From contig NZ_JAAKXW010000003.1 of assembly GCF_011752045.1 (NCBI RefSeq), forward strand, positions 124,001-188,000: DNA of 64,000 nucleotides. Reading direction: 5' to 3'. The position numbers and the translations under genes are program-made. This DNA is from Microbacterium hydrocarbonoxydans. GTDB lineage: Bacteria > Actinomycetota > Actinomycetes > Actinomycetales > Microbacteriaceae. Shown piece after piece: positions 33,474 through 41,061 of this stretch; the first letter of the stretch is position 1; each line of letters begins with the position of its first letter. The notes beneath the pieces were generated by a model. The model saw only the letters and a list, made by a program, of their open reading frames with translations, did not search any database and was not told where the DNA came from.

Positions 33474-34583
33474 TCAGTGGGAGGCGTACGCGCCCACGAG
33501 GCGCACCGCTCCGCCGTCGACGCCCTTGGCGCCCTGTTCGAACTCCCCGGCCGGTCGCGCGCCGAACCCGACGGTCGCGACCTGCCAGGCGGGCATGCCC
33601 TCGGCCTCGAGAGCCGCGATGGCGGCATCCTTGCTGTCGGCGGCGATCACCGCGAGGAAGCCGATGCCGAGGTTCCAGGTGCCCTCGGCCGACTCCAGCG
33701 TGGAGCCGGCGATGTCGCTGAGCACGCGGAAGACGGGGCTCGGCGACCAGGTGCTGCGGTCGACCTCGGCCCAGCTGCCCTGCGGGAGCACGCGGGCGAG
33801 GTTCGCCGCGATGCCGCCGCCGGTGACGTGGCTGAGCGCGTGCACGCCGCCGCCGAGGGTCTCGATGAGGCGCAGCAGCGGGAGCGTGTAGAGACGCGTC
33901 GGCTCGAGGAGCGCCTCGCCCCACGTGGTGCCGAAGTCGGCGGCGTTGTCGGCGTAGGTGATGCCGGCGTTCGTGATGATGTGACGCACCAGGGAGTAGC
34001 CGTTGGAGTGCAGTCCGCTGGACTGCACCGCGAGCACGACGTCGCCGTCCTGCACGCGCTCGGCGCCGAGGATCGCGTCGGCCTCGACCACGCCGGTGGC
34101 GGCGCCCGCGACGTCGTAGTCGCGCGGGCCGAGGAGTCCAGGGTGCTCGGCGGTCTCGCCGCCGACGAGCGCGGTGCCGGTGGCGGAGCACGCCTCCGCG
34201 ATGCCGCGCACGATGTCGGCGATGCGCTGCGGGTAGACCTTGCCGCAGGCGATGTAGTCGGTCATGAAGAGCGGCTTGGCACCCACCACGACGATGTCGT
34301 CGACGACCATGCCGACGAGGTCCTGACCGATCGTGTCGTGCTTGTCGATCGCCTGCGCGATCGCGACCTTCGTGCCCACGCCGTCGGTGCTCGAGGCGAG
34401 CAGCGGACGGCGGTAGCCGAGCAGCGCACTCGCGTCGAAGAGTCCGGCGAATCCGCCGACACCGCCGAGCACTTCGGGGCCGTGCGTCGCGCGCACGGAC
34501 GACTTCATCAGTTCGACGGCGAGATCACCGGCAGCAGTGTCGACGCCGGCTTCGGAATAGGGATTGGTGGGGGAGGCAGCCAC
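33474..34583 (-). CDS. purM: Phosphoribosylformylglycinamidine cyclo-ligase (AIR synthetase)
   Basis: 369 residues. It closes the imidazole ring to give AIR with ATP in the cytoplasm. Family motifs are clear (ASSTDGVGTKVAIAQAIDKH, DIVVVGAKPLFMTDYIACGK and GGETAEHPGL). The GTG start at 34583 lies six bases after TAGGAT, consistent with a leaderless message. It is the first gene of the purM-purF-MFS unit. Confidence 0.96.
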   Translation of the reverse strand: MAASPTNPYSEAGVDTAAGDLAVELMKSSVRATHGPEVLGGVGGFAGLFDASALLGYRRPLLASSTDGVGTKVAIAQAIDKHDTIGQDLVGMVVDDIVVVGAKPLFMTDYIACGKVYPQRIADIVRGIAEACSATGTALVGGETAEHPGLLGPRDYDVAGAATGVVEADAILGAERVQDGDVVLAVQSSGLHSNGYSLVRHIITNAGITYADNAADFGTTWGEALLEPTRLYTLPLLRLIETLGGGVHALSHVTGGGIAANLARVLPQGSWAEVDRSTWSPSPVFRVLSDIAGSTLESAEGTWNLGIGFLAVIAADSKDAAIAALEAEGMPAWQVATVGFGARPAGEFEQGAKGVDGGAVRLVGAYASH

Positions 34584-34589
34584 CCCTCG

Positions 34590-34595
34590 ATCCTA
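34590..34595 (-). promoter_or_regulatory. Probable -10 box for a leaderless purM transcript
   Basis: TAGGAT on the minus strand, then six bases, then the GTG start of purM at 34583. Confidence 0.5.
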
Positions 34596-34644
34596 CCGCC
34601 CGCAAGGGTGGGGTTTCCCCGGAGGGGCGGGCGGCGGATCGGGC

Positions 34645-36624
34645 TCAGTGGTGGTGATGCTCGTGCCCCTCGTGACCGTGGCCCGCGTGTCCCTCGTGAC
34701 CGTGCCCGTGACCGCCCTTCGGCGGCGCGCAGTGCGCCGACGGCATCCGCGCCGCGTCGATCGACGGGTTGCGGTCGAAGAAGCCGAACGGCTTCAGCCA
34801 GAACGAGATGGTGTCGGCGGGCATGATCGGCCAGTCCTCCACGCGGGTGATGTGGTGGATGCCGAAGTTGTACCAGAGCACCACGTCCTCGTTCACGAGG
34901 CTCTCGTCGTCGGCGATCCACGAGCTCATGCCGTTGTGGCTGTCGTCCCGCGACTGGGTCGGGTAGTCGCCGGCGGGATAGAGCTCGCCGTCGTGGTGCC
35001 GGGTGACCCACACCGTCTTGCCGATCACGGGGTTGCGCTTGAGGATCGGCGAGGACTCGTCGAACATCGCCGGGAAGGATGCCGAGGGCACGAGCTTGTA
35101 CGCCACCGGCGACCCGAACGCGTTGAGCCGGTTCGGGTTCTGCACCTTCCAGCCGCGCTGGCGCTCCCAGCTGAACGTCCGGCCGGCCTGCGACTCGCTC
35201 TCGATCACCGTCGCCTGCGTCACGAGATCGAGGCCCAGCGGGTTCGTCTCGCTGATCGGCGCCGGCATCGAGTCCGACTCGACGACGGTGTTCTCGTCGC
35301 CGTCGACGTCGAGGTCGAGCCGTGCGATGAGGAAGTGCTGGTGGAACGGGGCGTAGGTGCGCCGGTCGACCGTGGTGCCGGTGCGGCTCGAGTCGCCCTC
35401 GTTCTCCATCGGCGTGGTGACCATGATGCCCGTGGCCCGCACCTCGCACTCGATGTTGCCGTCCTGGTAGAAGCGCCAGTAGATGAGGTACTCGTAGTTC
35501 GCGACGGTGGCGTGCACCGACACCACGAACCGGCGCTGCCGGCGCACCTCGGCACCGACATCCGGGTCGACGTGCTTCCACAGGACCGCGTTGTCCTCCT
35601 CGTGCAGGCAGATCGCGTTCTTGATCGTCCACGGCTGGCCCGCCGTGTCGGGAAGCACCGCGTCGAGGTAGGTGATCTCGCCGAGGCAGTCGCAGCCGAG
35701 CTCGAGCGAGGTGCACATGTATCCGAGACCCCACTCGCCGATGTCGAAGGCCGTGCGGCGGTAGTGGTCGAAGCTGGAGTCGCGGTACGGCACGATCATC
35801 TCGGCGAACGACATCCGGTAGGCGATGTCGCGCTGTTCGCCGTCATCGTCGAACGACACCTGGTAGATGACCGGCCCCTCGCGCCAGTTGAAGCCGAGTC
35901 GGAACTGCCAGCGGTCCCAGGTGATCACCGTGCCGTCGACCGTGAACGAGACGCCCTCCGGCTGCACGATCTCGAGCGGCTTGATCGCCGTGCTCTCGGG
36001 GATGCCGGACACCTCCGGCACGTACTCGCCGCCCACCTCGGGGAAGCCGTAGTCGTGGTGATCCTCGATCTCGAGCACCTCGAGGGTGTTCATGTCCACG
36101 ATGATCTTCAGCCCGCTGACCGGGTGCGCGTAGGGGTTGCCTCCCGGCACGGCGCGCATCCACAGGTCCACCCAGCCGAGCCGGCGGTCCCGCCACTTCT
36201 CCGGGATCACGGCGCCGCCGTAGGTCCAGACGTCGAACAGCACCGACTCCGGGTCGACGCCGCGCGCGGCGAGCGCCGCGCGCACCTGCTCGTTCGCCTT
36301 CATCGCGAGATCGCAGTCGTGGTACTCGTCGAGGGTGAAGTTGGGGGTGACCCCGGGCACGTGCGTGAACGAGACGACGGCGTCGTTCGTGAGGTCCACG
36401 ACGGCCTCATGCACCTCGTTGGTCGCCTTCTTCCACAGCACGGAGAACGACCGGCGCACGATCGGATCGCCCTCCTGCCACGCCTTGACCTCGGTCTTCG
36501 GGGGCTCCTGCAGCACGATCGACGCATAGCGCCAGCCGGCGTCGATGCCGTGCTCGCGTGTGAGGATCTCGGCGGTGCGCGAGAACTCCTCGCCGGTGAG
36601 CGAGTCGAGAGGGTGAGCCGTCAT
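34645..36624 (-). CDS. Copper-containing primary amine oxidase with histidine-rich tail
   Basis: 659 residues. It oxidises primary amines to aldehydes with release of ammonia and hydrogen peroxide. The topaquinone precursor is Tyr377 in the NYEY motif. Copper ligands are His428 and His430 (PFHQHF) and His591 (GIHHITRVEDWPIMPAD). The catalytic base is Asp294 (FDIGEW). The numbering is nearly that of the Arthrobacter globiformis enzyme. There is no signal peptide. The last 21 residues contain 11 histidines, an unusual extension that could bind metal. AAGGAG precedes the ATG. It follows no obvious operon partner; purM lies downstream of it on the same strand, separated by 61 bases. Confidence 0.95.
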   Translation of the reverse strand: MTAHPLDSLTGEEFSRTAEILTREHGIDAGWRYASIVLQEPPKTEVKAWQEGDPIVRRSFSVLWKKATNEVHEAVVDLTNDAVVSFTHVPGVTPNFTLDEYHDCDLAMKANEQVRAALAARGVDPESVLFDVWTYGGAVIPEKWRDRRLGWVDLWMRAVPGGNPYAHPVSGLKIIVDMNTLEVLEIEDHHDYGFPEVGGEYVPEVSGIPESTAIKPLEIVQPEGVSFTVDGTVITWDRWQFRLGFNWREGPVIYQVSFDDDGEQRDIAYRMSFAEMIVPYRDSSFDHYRRTAFDIGEWGLGYMCTSLELGCDCLGEITYLDAVLPDTAGQPWTIKNAICLHEEDNAVLWKHVDPDVGAEVRRQRRFVVSVHATVANYEYLIYWRFYQDGNIECEVRATGIMVTTPMENEGDSSRTGTTVDRRTYAPFHQHFLIARLDLDVDGDENTVVESDSMPAPISETNPLGLDLVTQATVIESESQAGRTFSWERQRGWKVQNPNRLNAFGSPVAYKLVPSASFPAMFDESSPILKRNPVIGKTVWVTRHHDGELYPAGDYPTQSRDDSHNGMSSWIADDESLVNEDVVLWYNFGIHHITRVEDWPIMPADTISFWLKPFGFFDRNPSIDAARMPSAHCAPPKGGHGHGHEGHAGHGHEGHEHHHH

Positions 36625-36744
36625 TGCATCTCCTTCAGCATCGGCGGACCTCCTCGTCTCGCCGTGTGCCTACACTCTGTCAGAGAACCTTGCACCCGTG
36701 AACTGGAAACCCGAAGCCGATCGGTTTCCGGCGGGAGCCCTTCA

Positions 36745-36750
36745 TAGGAT
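36745..36750 (+). promoter_or_regulatory. Probable -10 box for a leaderless transcript of the next gene
   Basis: TAGGAT, then six bases, then ATG at 36757, the same arrangement as at purM. Confidence 0.5.
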
Positions 36751-36756
36751 GGGGCC

Positions 36757-37362
36757 ATGTCCGACAAGCCGCAGTGGCTGATCCGAGAGGACGCGAGCGT
36801 ACCTGTGCTCGTGGCCCTCGCCCTCCGCCAGTCGCTCGGCATCCGCGCCCCCGAGGACCTGCCGAGCCTGCGGGATCTGCCCGTGCGGGCCCCGGATGCC
36901 GTCGAGGCGTCGCCCGCGCTCGAGGAACAGTGGCGCGACTACTGGGACATGACGGTGGAGCCGCGCGCGCATCCGTCGGGAGTGCCCCTCGAGCTCGTCG
37001 ACGGCTTCGACACCCTGGTCGCCCTGCCCGCCTCCGGCGCGGAGGAGCTCGCGACCGCGATCGTGCCGCATGCGGCAACCGCGCTGCGCTACGCGCGCAC
37101 CGCGCACGACCGCTACGTCTCCTCCATGAAGAGCCACACCGGCGGCGACGCCTATCGCGCCTACGCCAGCGCGATCGCCGAGTTCGAGCGCGAGATCGGG
37201 CGCCGCGCGCACTCCTTCGAGCTGAACGTCCAGGTGCTGCCGTTCTCGCAGCGCGGCATCTGGTGGATCGGCGCGCTCACGGTCGCCGTCACCGACGGAC
37301 TGCGGCGCGACGTGGTCGCCTTCGACGCGGCCGTGCGGCCGATCATCGCCGAGCTGGCGTGA
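36757..37362 (+). CDS. Conserved-looking protein of unknown function
   Basis: 201 residues, soluble, no signal peptide or membrane helix. I do not recognise a family. The N-terminal third is Leu/Pro/Ala rich with acidic patches, and the C-terminal half is predicted helical (AATALRYARTAHDRYVSSMKS) and ends in a stretch with aromatic residues (QRGIWWIGALTVAVTDGLRRD). Codon use matches its neighbours, so it is a genuine gene. Its stop abuts the stop of the convergent membrane protein gene with no gap. Confidence 0.75.
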   Translation: MSDKPQWLIREDASVPVLVALALRQSLGIRAPEDLPSLRDLPVRAPDAVEASPALEEQWRDYWDMTVEPRAHPSGVPLELVDGFDTLVALPASGAEELATAIVPHAATALRYARTAHDRYVSSMKSHTGGDAYRAYASAIAEFEREIGRRAHSFELNVQVLPFSQRGIWWIGALTVAVTDGLRRDVVAFDAAVRPIIAELA

Positions 37363-37689
37363 TCAGTCGCCCGTGCTGTCGTCGCCGATGACGGTCTCGC
37401 GGTCGACGCGCACGACGCGATCGTGGCGGCGCGCGATGCGCTCGAGGATGAGGCCGACGACGCCGCCGAGCGCCAGCCCGGCGGGCACCGTCCACAGCAG
37501 CAGGAAGCCGAACACCTGGCCGGCCGGGTAGACGACGTTCAGCACCTCGGACTTCTCGAAGCTGCCGGTCATGGTCAGGATGCCGGCCGCGATGATGCCG
37601 AGCACGACACCGATCCCCATGAGCACGCCGTAGCGCGGCACGTGGCGAACGGTCGCCTCGACCGTCTGGTGGGAATCGGTGGGAGCCAT
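37363..37689 (-). CDS. Small membrane protein with two transmembrane segments
   Basis: 108 residues. Helix one is VLMGIGVVLGIIAAGILTM and helix two is FGFLLLWTVPAGLALGGVVG, followed by a basic C-terminal tail (ERIARRHDRVVRVDRE) likely in the cytoplasm. I do not recognise a named family. The ATG at 37689 is preceded by GGAGG and also by GACAAT six bases upstream, so either normal or leaderless initiation is possible. It lies between a convergent hypothetical gene and the sterol-carrier-like gene, in the same direction as the latter. Confidence 0.8.
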   Translation of the reverse strand: MAPTDSHQTVEATVRHVPRYGVLMGIGVVLGIIAAGILTMTGSFEKSEVLNVVYPAGQVFGFLLLWTVPAGLALGGVVGLILERIARRHDRVVRVDRETVIGDDSTGD

Positions 37690-37730
37690 GCCTCCATTGT
37701 CCCACTCCCCGCTGTGGACGGGATCCGAAC

Positions 37731-38102
37731 CTAGGGGCGCAGCGGCAGGACGTCGGCGAGATCGGCGCGAGTCCCGGAGGCGTGCACGCGACCGGATGCC
37801 GCAGCATCCGCCCAGCTCTCCGTGCCGGTGGCGACGGCCAGCCACGTGGCGGCATCCATCTCCACGACGTTCGGCGGGGTGCCGCGCGTGTGCCGCGGGC
37901 CCTGGATCACCTGCACCGCGCCGAACGGCGGCACCCGGACCTCGACGCTGTTGCCGGGCGCCTTCTCGTCCAGCAGCTGCAGCAGGTACCGCACGGCGGT
38001 GGCGAGCACGGGCCGCGCGGGCTTCTCGCCTGCGGCCTCTGCGGCGCGCACCGCGTCGAGGGCGGCGCGCCCGTCGGCGATGTCGATCTTCCTCGGAGGC
38101 AT
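37731..38102 (-). CDS. Sterol carrier (SCP2-like) family protein
   Basis: 123 residues, cytoplasmic. The pattern [36 protein letters not shown] resembles the short actinobacterial proteins annotated as sterol carrier family, an SCP2-like lipid-binding fold; the actual ligand is unknown. The ATG at 38102 is preceded by TACCCT and six bases, consistent with a leaderless message, and is divergent from the NUDIX gene 60 bases away. Confidence 0.75.
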   Translation of the reverse strand: MPPRKIDIADGRAALDAVRAAEAAGEKPARPVLATAVRYLLQLLDEKAPGNSVEVRVPPFGAVQVIQGPRHTRGTPPNVVEMDAATWLAVATGTESWADAAASGRVHASGTRADLADVLPLRP

Positions 38103-38108
38103 GGTTCC

Positions 38109-38114
38109 AGGGTA
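38109..38114 (-). promoter_or_regulatory. Probable -10 box for a leaderless transcript of the SCP2-like gene
   Basis: TACCCT on the minus strand, six bases, then ATG at 38102. Confidence 0.5.
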
Positions 38115-38149
38115 GGCGCGTGCCCGTCGCCAGCGGGCCGTACCGGGCG

Positions 38150-38155
38150 TAGGCT
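38150..38155 (+). promoter_or_regulatory. Probable -10 box for a leaderless NUDIX transcript
   Basis: TAGGCT, seven bases, then ATG at 38163. Confidence 0.45.
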
Positions 38156-38162
38156 CGAGACG

Positions 38163-38843
38163 ATGACCCCGGAGACCCAGACCCTGCGCGGCGCCCGCGC
38201 CGAGCTGCTCGCCGCCGCGCCGAAGAGCGCCGAGTGGGTCACGCGGTTCCTCCCGGTGACCGACACGGCGCATCCGGCGTCGGTGCTCGTGCTGTTCGGC
38301 CGTCTCGACGACGTGCCCGCCCGTGCCGACGAGACCACGGTCGCCGCCGACCTGGACGTGCTGCTCCAGCGCCGGGCGGCCACGCTGTCGTCTCATCCGG
38401 GGCAGGTGTCGTTCCCGGGCGGCCGGCGCGAGGAGCAGGACGCGGATGCCGTCGCCACGGCGCTCCGCGAGGCCCAGGAGGAGACCGGGCTCGATCCGTC
38501 CGGCGTCGAGGTGCTCGCCACCTTGTCGGAGCTGCCGATCGTCCCCAGCAACCACCTCGTCACCCCGGTGCTCGCCTGGTGGCGCAGCCCCTCGCCCGTC
38601 GCCGCGGTGGACCACGCCGAGACCGTCGAGGTGTTCCGGGTACCGGTGGCGCAGCTGCTCGATCCGAGCATCCGCTTCACCTCGACCATCACCCGGATGG
38701 GGCGTACCTGGAAAGGCCCGGCGTTCGACGTCGACGGCACCATCGTCTGGGGCTTCACCGCCATGATCCTCGACGCGCTGTTCGAGACGACCGGCTGGGC
38801 GCAGCCGTGGGACGCGTCGGTCGAGCGGCCCATCGAGGTCTGA
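38163..38843 (+). CDS. NUDIX hydrolase, CoA pyrophosphatase type
   Basis: 226 residues. The Nudix box is complete (from [12 protein letters not shown] to REAQEETGL) and is preceded by the block [17 protein letters not shown], which marks the NudL/UPF0035 group that hydrolyses coenzyme A to 3',5'-ADP and 4'-phosphopantetheine with a divalent metal. It is cytoplasmic and single. A long intergenic stretch with inverted repeats follows before purD. Confidence 0.9.
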   Translation: MTPETQTLRGARAELLAAAPKSAEWVTRFLPVTDTAHPASVLVLFGRLDDVPARADETTVAADLDVLLQRRAATLSSHPGQVSFPGGRREEQDADAVATALREAQEETGLDPSGVEVLATLSELPIVPSNHLVTPVLAWWRSPSPVAAVDHAETVEVFRVPVAQLLDPSIRFTSTITRMGRTWKGPAFDVDGTIVWGFTAMILDALFETTGWAQPWDASVERPIEV

Positions 38844-38881
38844 ACCGCGGTCGTCGCGGCCGGTTGATGCGGGCGCGACCT

Positions 38882-39057
38882 CCACAACTCCGGAGATCGG
38901 GGCCGTCGGCAGCGCGAACGGCGCGGATTCCGCCCGTTTCCGGCCGTTCCTGCGGAGTTCTGGCAGGGCGGCCCGCGCACAACTCCGCAGAAATCGGCGA
39001 GAACGCCTCCCGGTCGCCCCGGATCGGGCCTCTCCCCGCCGTTCTTGAGGAGTTATG
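38882..39057. repeat. Two tandem intergenic inverted-repeat units (ACAACTCCGCAG family)
   Basis: Unit one runs from CCACAACTCCGGAGATCGG (38882-38900) to CTGCGGAGTTCTG (38950-38962). Unit two runs from CACAACTCCGCAGAAATCGG (38978-38997) to CTTGAGGAGTTATG near 39044-39057. Each starts with the motif and ends with its inverse. No coding sequence is supported between 38844 and 39096. Confidence 0.7.
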
Positions 39058-39084
39058 AACGGAAACGGGGCGCACAAGGCTCGG

Positions 39085-39090
39085 TAGTCT
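39085..39090 (+). promoter_or_regulatory. Probable -10 box for a leaderless purD transcript
   Basis: TAGTCT, six bases, then the GTG start of purD at 39097; no Shine-Dalgarno fits in between. Confidence 0.5.
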
Positions 39091-39096
39091 GGACGG

Positions 39097-40374
39097 GTGA
39101 AGATCCTCGTCCTCGGTTCCGGTGCCCGTGAGCACGCGATCATCCTCGCTCTGCGAGCGGAGCAGACGGAGCACGAGATCTTCGTCGCCCCCGGCAACGC
39201 CGGGATCGCGCAGGACGCGACCCCCGTGCACGTCGACCCGCTCGACGGCGCAGCGGTGACCGCGTTCGCCAACGAGCACGCGATCGACCTCGTCGTCGTC
39301 GGCCCGGAGGCGCCGCTCGTCGCGGGCGTCGCCGACGTGCTCCGCAAGCACGGCGTCCCCGTGTTCGGCCCCGGCAAGGCGGCCGCGCAGCTCGAAGGGT
39401 CGAAGTCCTTCGCGAAGCGGGTCATGGATGCCGCCGGCGTGCCGACCGGCCGCGCGAAGCGCGCGGCGACCCTCGCGGAGGTCGAGGCCGCTTTCGACGA
39501 GCTCGACGCCCCGCACGTGGTCAAGGCCGACGGCCTCGCGGCAGGCAAGGGCGTCATCGTCACGTCCGACCGCGCCGAGGCGCTCGCGCACGCCGAGCAC
39601 TACCTGCCCTCGGGCCCGGTGCTCGTGGAGGAGTTCCTCTCCGGTCCCGAGGTCTCCCTCTTCTTCCTCAGCGACGGCGACACCGTGCGCGCACTGAGCC
39701 CGGCGCAGGACTTCAAGCGCGCACTGAACGGCGACGAGGGCCCGAACACCGGCGGCATGGGCGCGTACTCGCCGCTGCCGTGGCTCGCGGAGCAGTTCGG
39801 CAGCGAGCAGGAGTTCGTCGACGAGGTCACCCGCGACATCGCCCTGCCCGTCATCCGCCAGCTGGACTCCGAGGGCACGCCGTTCATCGGCCTCCTCTAC
39901 GCGGGCCTCATCCTCACGCCCGCCGGCGTGCGCGTGATCGAGTTCAACGCGCGCTTCGGCGACCCGGAGACGCAGATCGTCCTCCCCCGCCTGGTCACGC
40001 CGCTCTCGCAGCTGCTGTTCGCCGCGGCGTCCGGCACCCTCGAGGAGCAGCCGGCCCCCGTCTTCAGCGACGACGTCGCGATCACCGTCGTCCTCGCGAG
40101 CGAGGGCTACCCGGATGCTCCGCAGACCGGCCGCCCGATCGAGGGGCTCGAGGAGGCCGCAGCCGTCGAGGGCGTCCGCCTCGTGCACGCCGCCACCGCA
40201 TCGCCGGACGCCCCTGAGGGATCCCTCATCGCCACCGGCGGACGCGTGCTGAACGTCGTGGCCGTGGCATCCGACTTCCGCACCGCCCGCGAGCGCGCCT
40301 ACGAGGCCATCGGCCGCATCCGCCTGGACGGCTCGCACTACCGCACCGACATCGCCGCCCGCGTCGCGGAGTAG
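39097..40374 (+). CDS. purD: Phosphoribosylamine-glycine ligase (GAR synthetase)
   Basis: 425 residues, second step of purine synthesis, joining glycine to phosphoribosylamine with ATP. The N-terminus [15 protein letters not shown] and the ATP-grasp blocks ([45 protein letters not shown]) are textbook for the family. Only two aspartates use the codon GAT, and both lie in the word GGATGC. It is monocistronic, separate from purM-purF. Confidence 0.97.
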   Translation: MKILVLGSGAREHAIILALRAEQTEHEIFVAPGNAGIAQDATPVHVDPLDGAAVTAFANEHAIDLVVVGPEAPLVAGVADVLRKHGVPVFGPGKAAAQLEGSKSFAKRVMDAAGVPTGRAKRAATLAEVEAAFDELDAPHVVKADGLAAGKGVIVTSDRAEALAHAEHYLPSGPVLVEEFLSGPEVSLFFLSDGDTVRALSPAQDFKRALNGDEGPNTGGMGAYSPLPWLAEQFGSEQEFVDEVTRDIALPVIRQLDSEGTPFIGLLYAGLILTPAGVRVIEFNARFGDPETQIVLPRLVTPLSQLLFAAASGTLEEQPAPVFSDDVAITVVLASEGYPDAPQTGRPIEGLEEAAAVEGVRLVHAATASPDAPEGSLIATGGRVLNVVAVASDFRTARERAYEAIGRIRLDGSHYRTDIAARVAE

Positions 40375-40467
40375 GCGCGGCCGGCGGACTCGGCGCGCTG
40401 ACGGCATCCGGTCTCGCGTCCGGCATCCGCCGTCCGGCCTTGCCTTGCCCGGCATCCGCCGTTCGAG

Positions 40468-40539
40468 AAGTCGGACTCGACGCGCGACACGCCGTTCTCC
40501 CCTGGGCTCCCGCGGCGCGCCGCGAAGGATCTCCGACTT
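40468..40539. repeat. Intergenic inverted-repeat unit (AAGTCGGA family)
   Basis: AAGTCGGA at 40468-40475 is mirrored by TCCGACTT at 40532-40539, with a GC-rich middle. It resembles in layout the units at 21379 and 38882. It lies in the 213-base gap between purD and the HxlR gene. Confidence 0.45.
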
Positions 40540-40552
40540 TCCACACACCCCC

Positions 40553-40581
40553 TTGACACCGCAAGCTTTCTTCAAGAAAGT
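40553..40581 (+). promoter_or_regulatory. HxlR promoter with overlapping palindromic operator
   Basis: TTGACA (40553-40558) and GAAAGT (40576-40581) are 17 bases apart, and the ATG follows six bases later, so the message may be leaderless. CTTTCTTCAAGAAAG (40566-40580) is a perfect 7-1-7 palindrome covering the spacer and -10, the likely autoregulatory site of the HxlR protein. Confidence 0.7.
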
Positions 40582-40587
40582 TAACGG

Positions 40588-41061
40588 ATGCCGCTCCGCT
40601 CCGACTGGTCGTCCGCGAGTTGTCCCATCGCCCGCTCCGCCGACGTGCTCGCCGACCCCTGGGTGCTCCTGATCCTGCGGGAGATGTTCTCCGGCCGCAC
40701 CCGTTTCGACGACCTGCGCGCGGCGACCGGCGCCGCCGACTCGGTGCTGTCACGACGTCTGGCGGCGATGACAGACGCGGGACTCGTCGACCGAGAGGGA
40801 ACGGCGAGGTCGGGATACCGGTTGACGGATGCCGGCCGCGAGACGCTGCCGATCCTGCACGCCTACGCGCGGTTCTCCCGGGTCACCGATCCCGACGGCC
40901 CGTGGGGGCTGACCGTCACCTGCGGTCGTTGCGGCGAGGTCGCGGCATCCGTCGACTGGTGCGCGCACTGCGCGAAGCCGCTGGATGCCGGCAGCACCCG
41001 CTGGGCGCGGCGGAGCATGGGCGGCGAGCCGTTCGCTCTCACCACGGGACGCACGTCGTGA
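40588..41061 (+). CDS. HxlR family transcriptional regulator with C-terminal zinc ribbon
   Basis: 157 residues. The winged-helix HxlR domain occupies about residues 10-95 (CPIARSADVLADPWVLLILREMFSG), with the usual conserved Cys near the N-terminus that can sense thiols or electrophiles. The C-terminal part has two CxxC pairs (CGRCGE and CAHCAKPL), a probable zinc ribbon that most HxlR proteins lack. The stop overlaps the MFS start by four bases (GTGA). It probably represses its own operon through the palindrome at 40566-40580. Confidence 0.9.
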   Translation: MPLRSDWSSASCPIARSADVLADPWVLLILREMFSGRTRFDDLRAATGAADSVLSRRLAAMTDAGLVDREGTARSGYRLTDAGRETLPILHAYARFSRVTDPDGPWGLTVTCGRCGEVAASVDWCAHCAKPLDAGSTRWARRSMGGEPFALTTGRTS

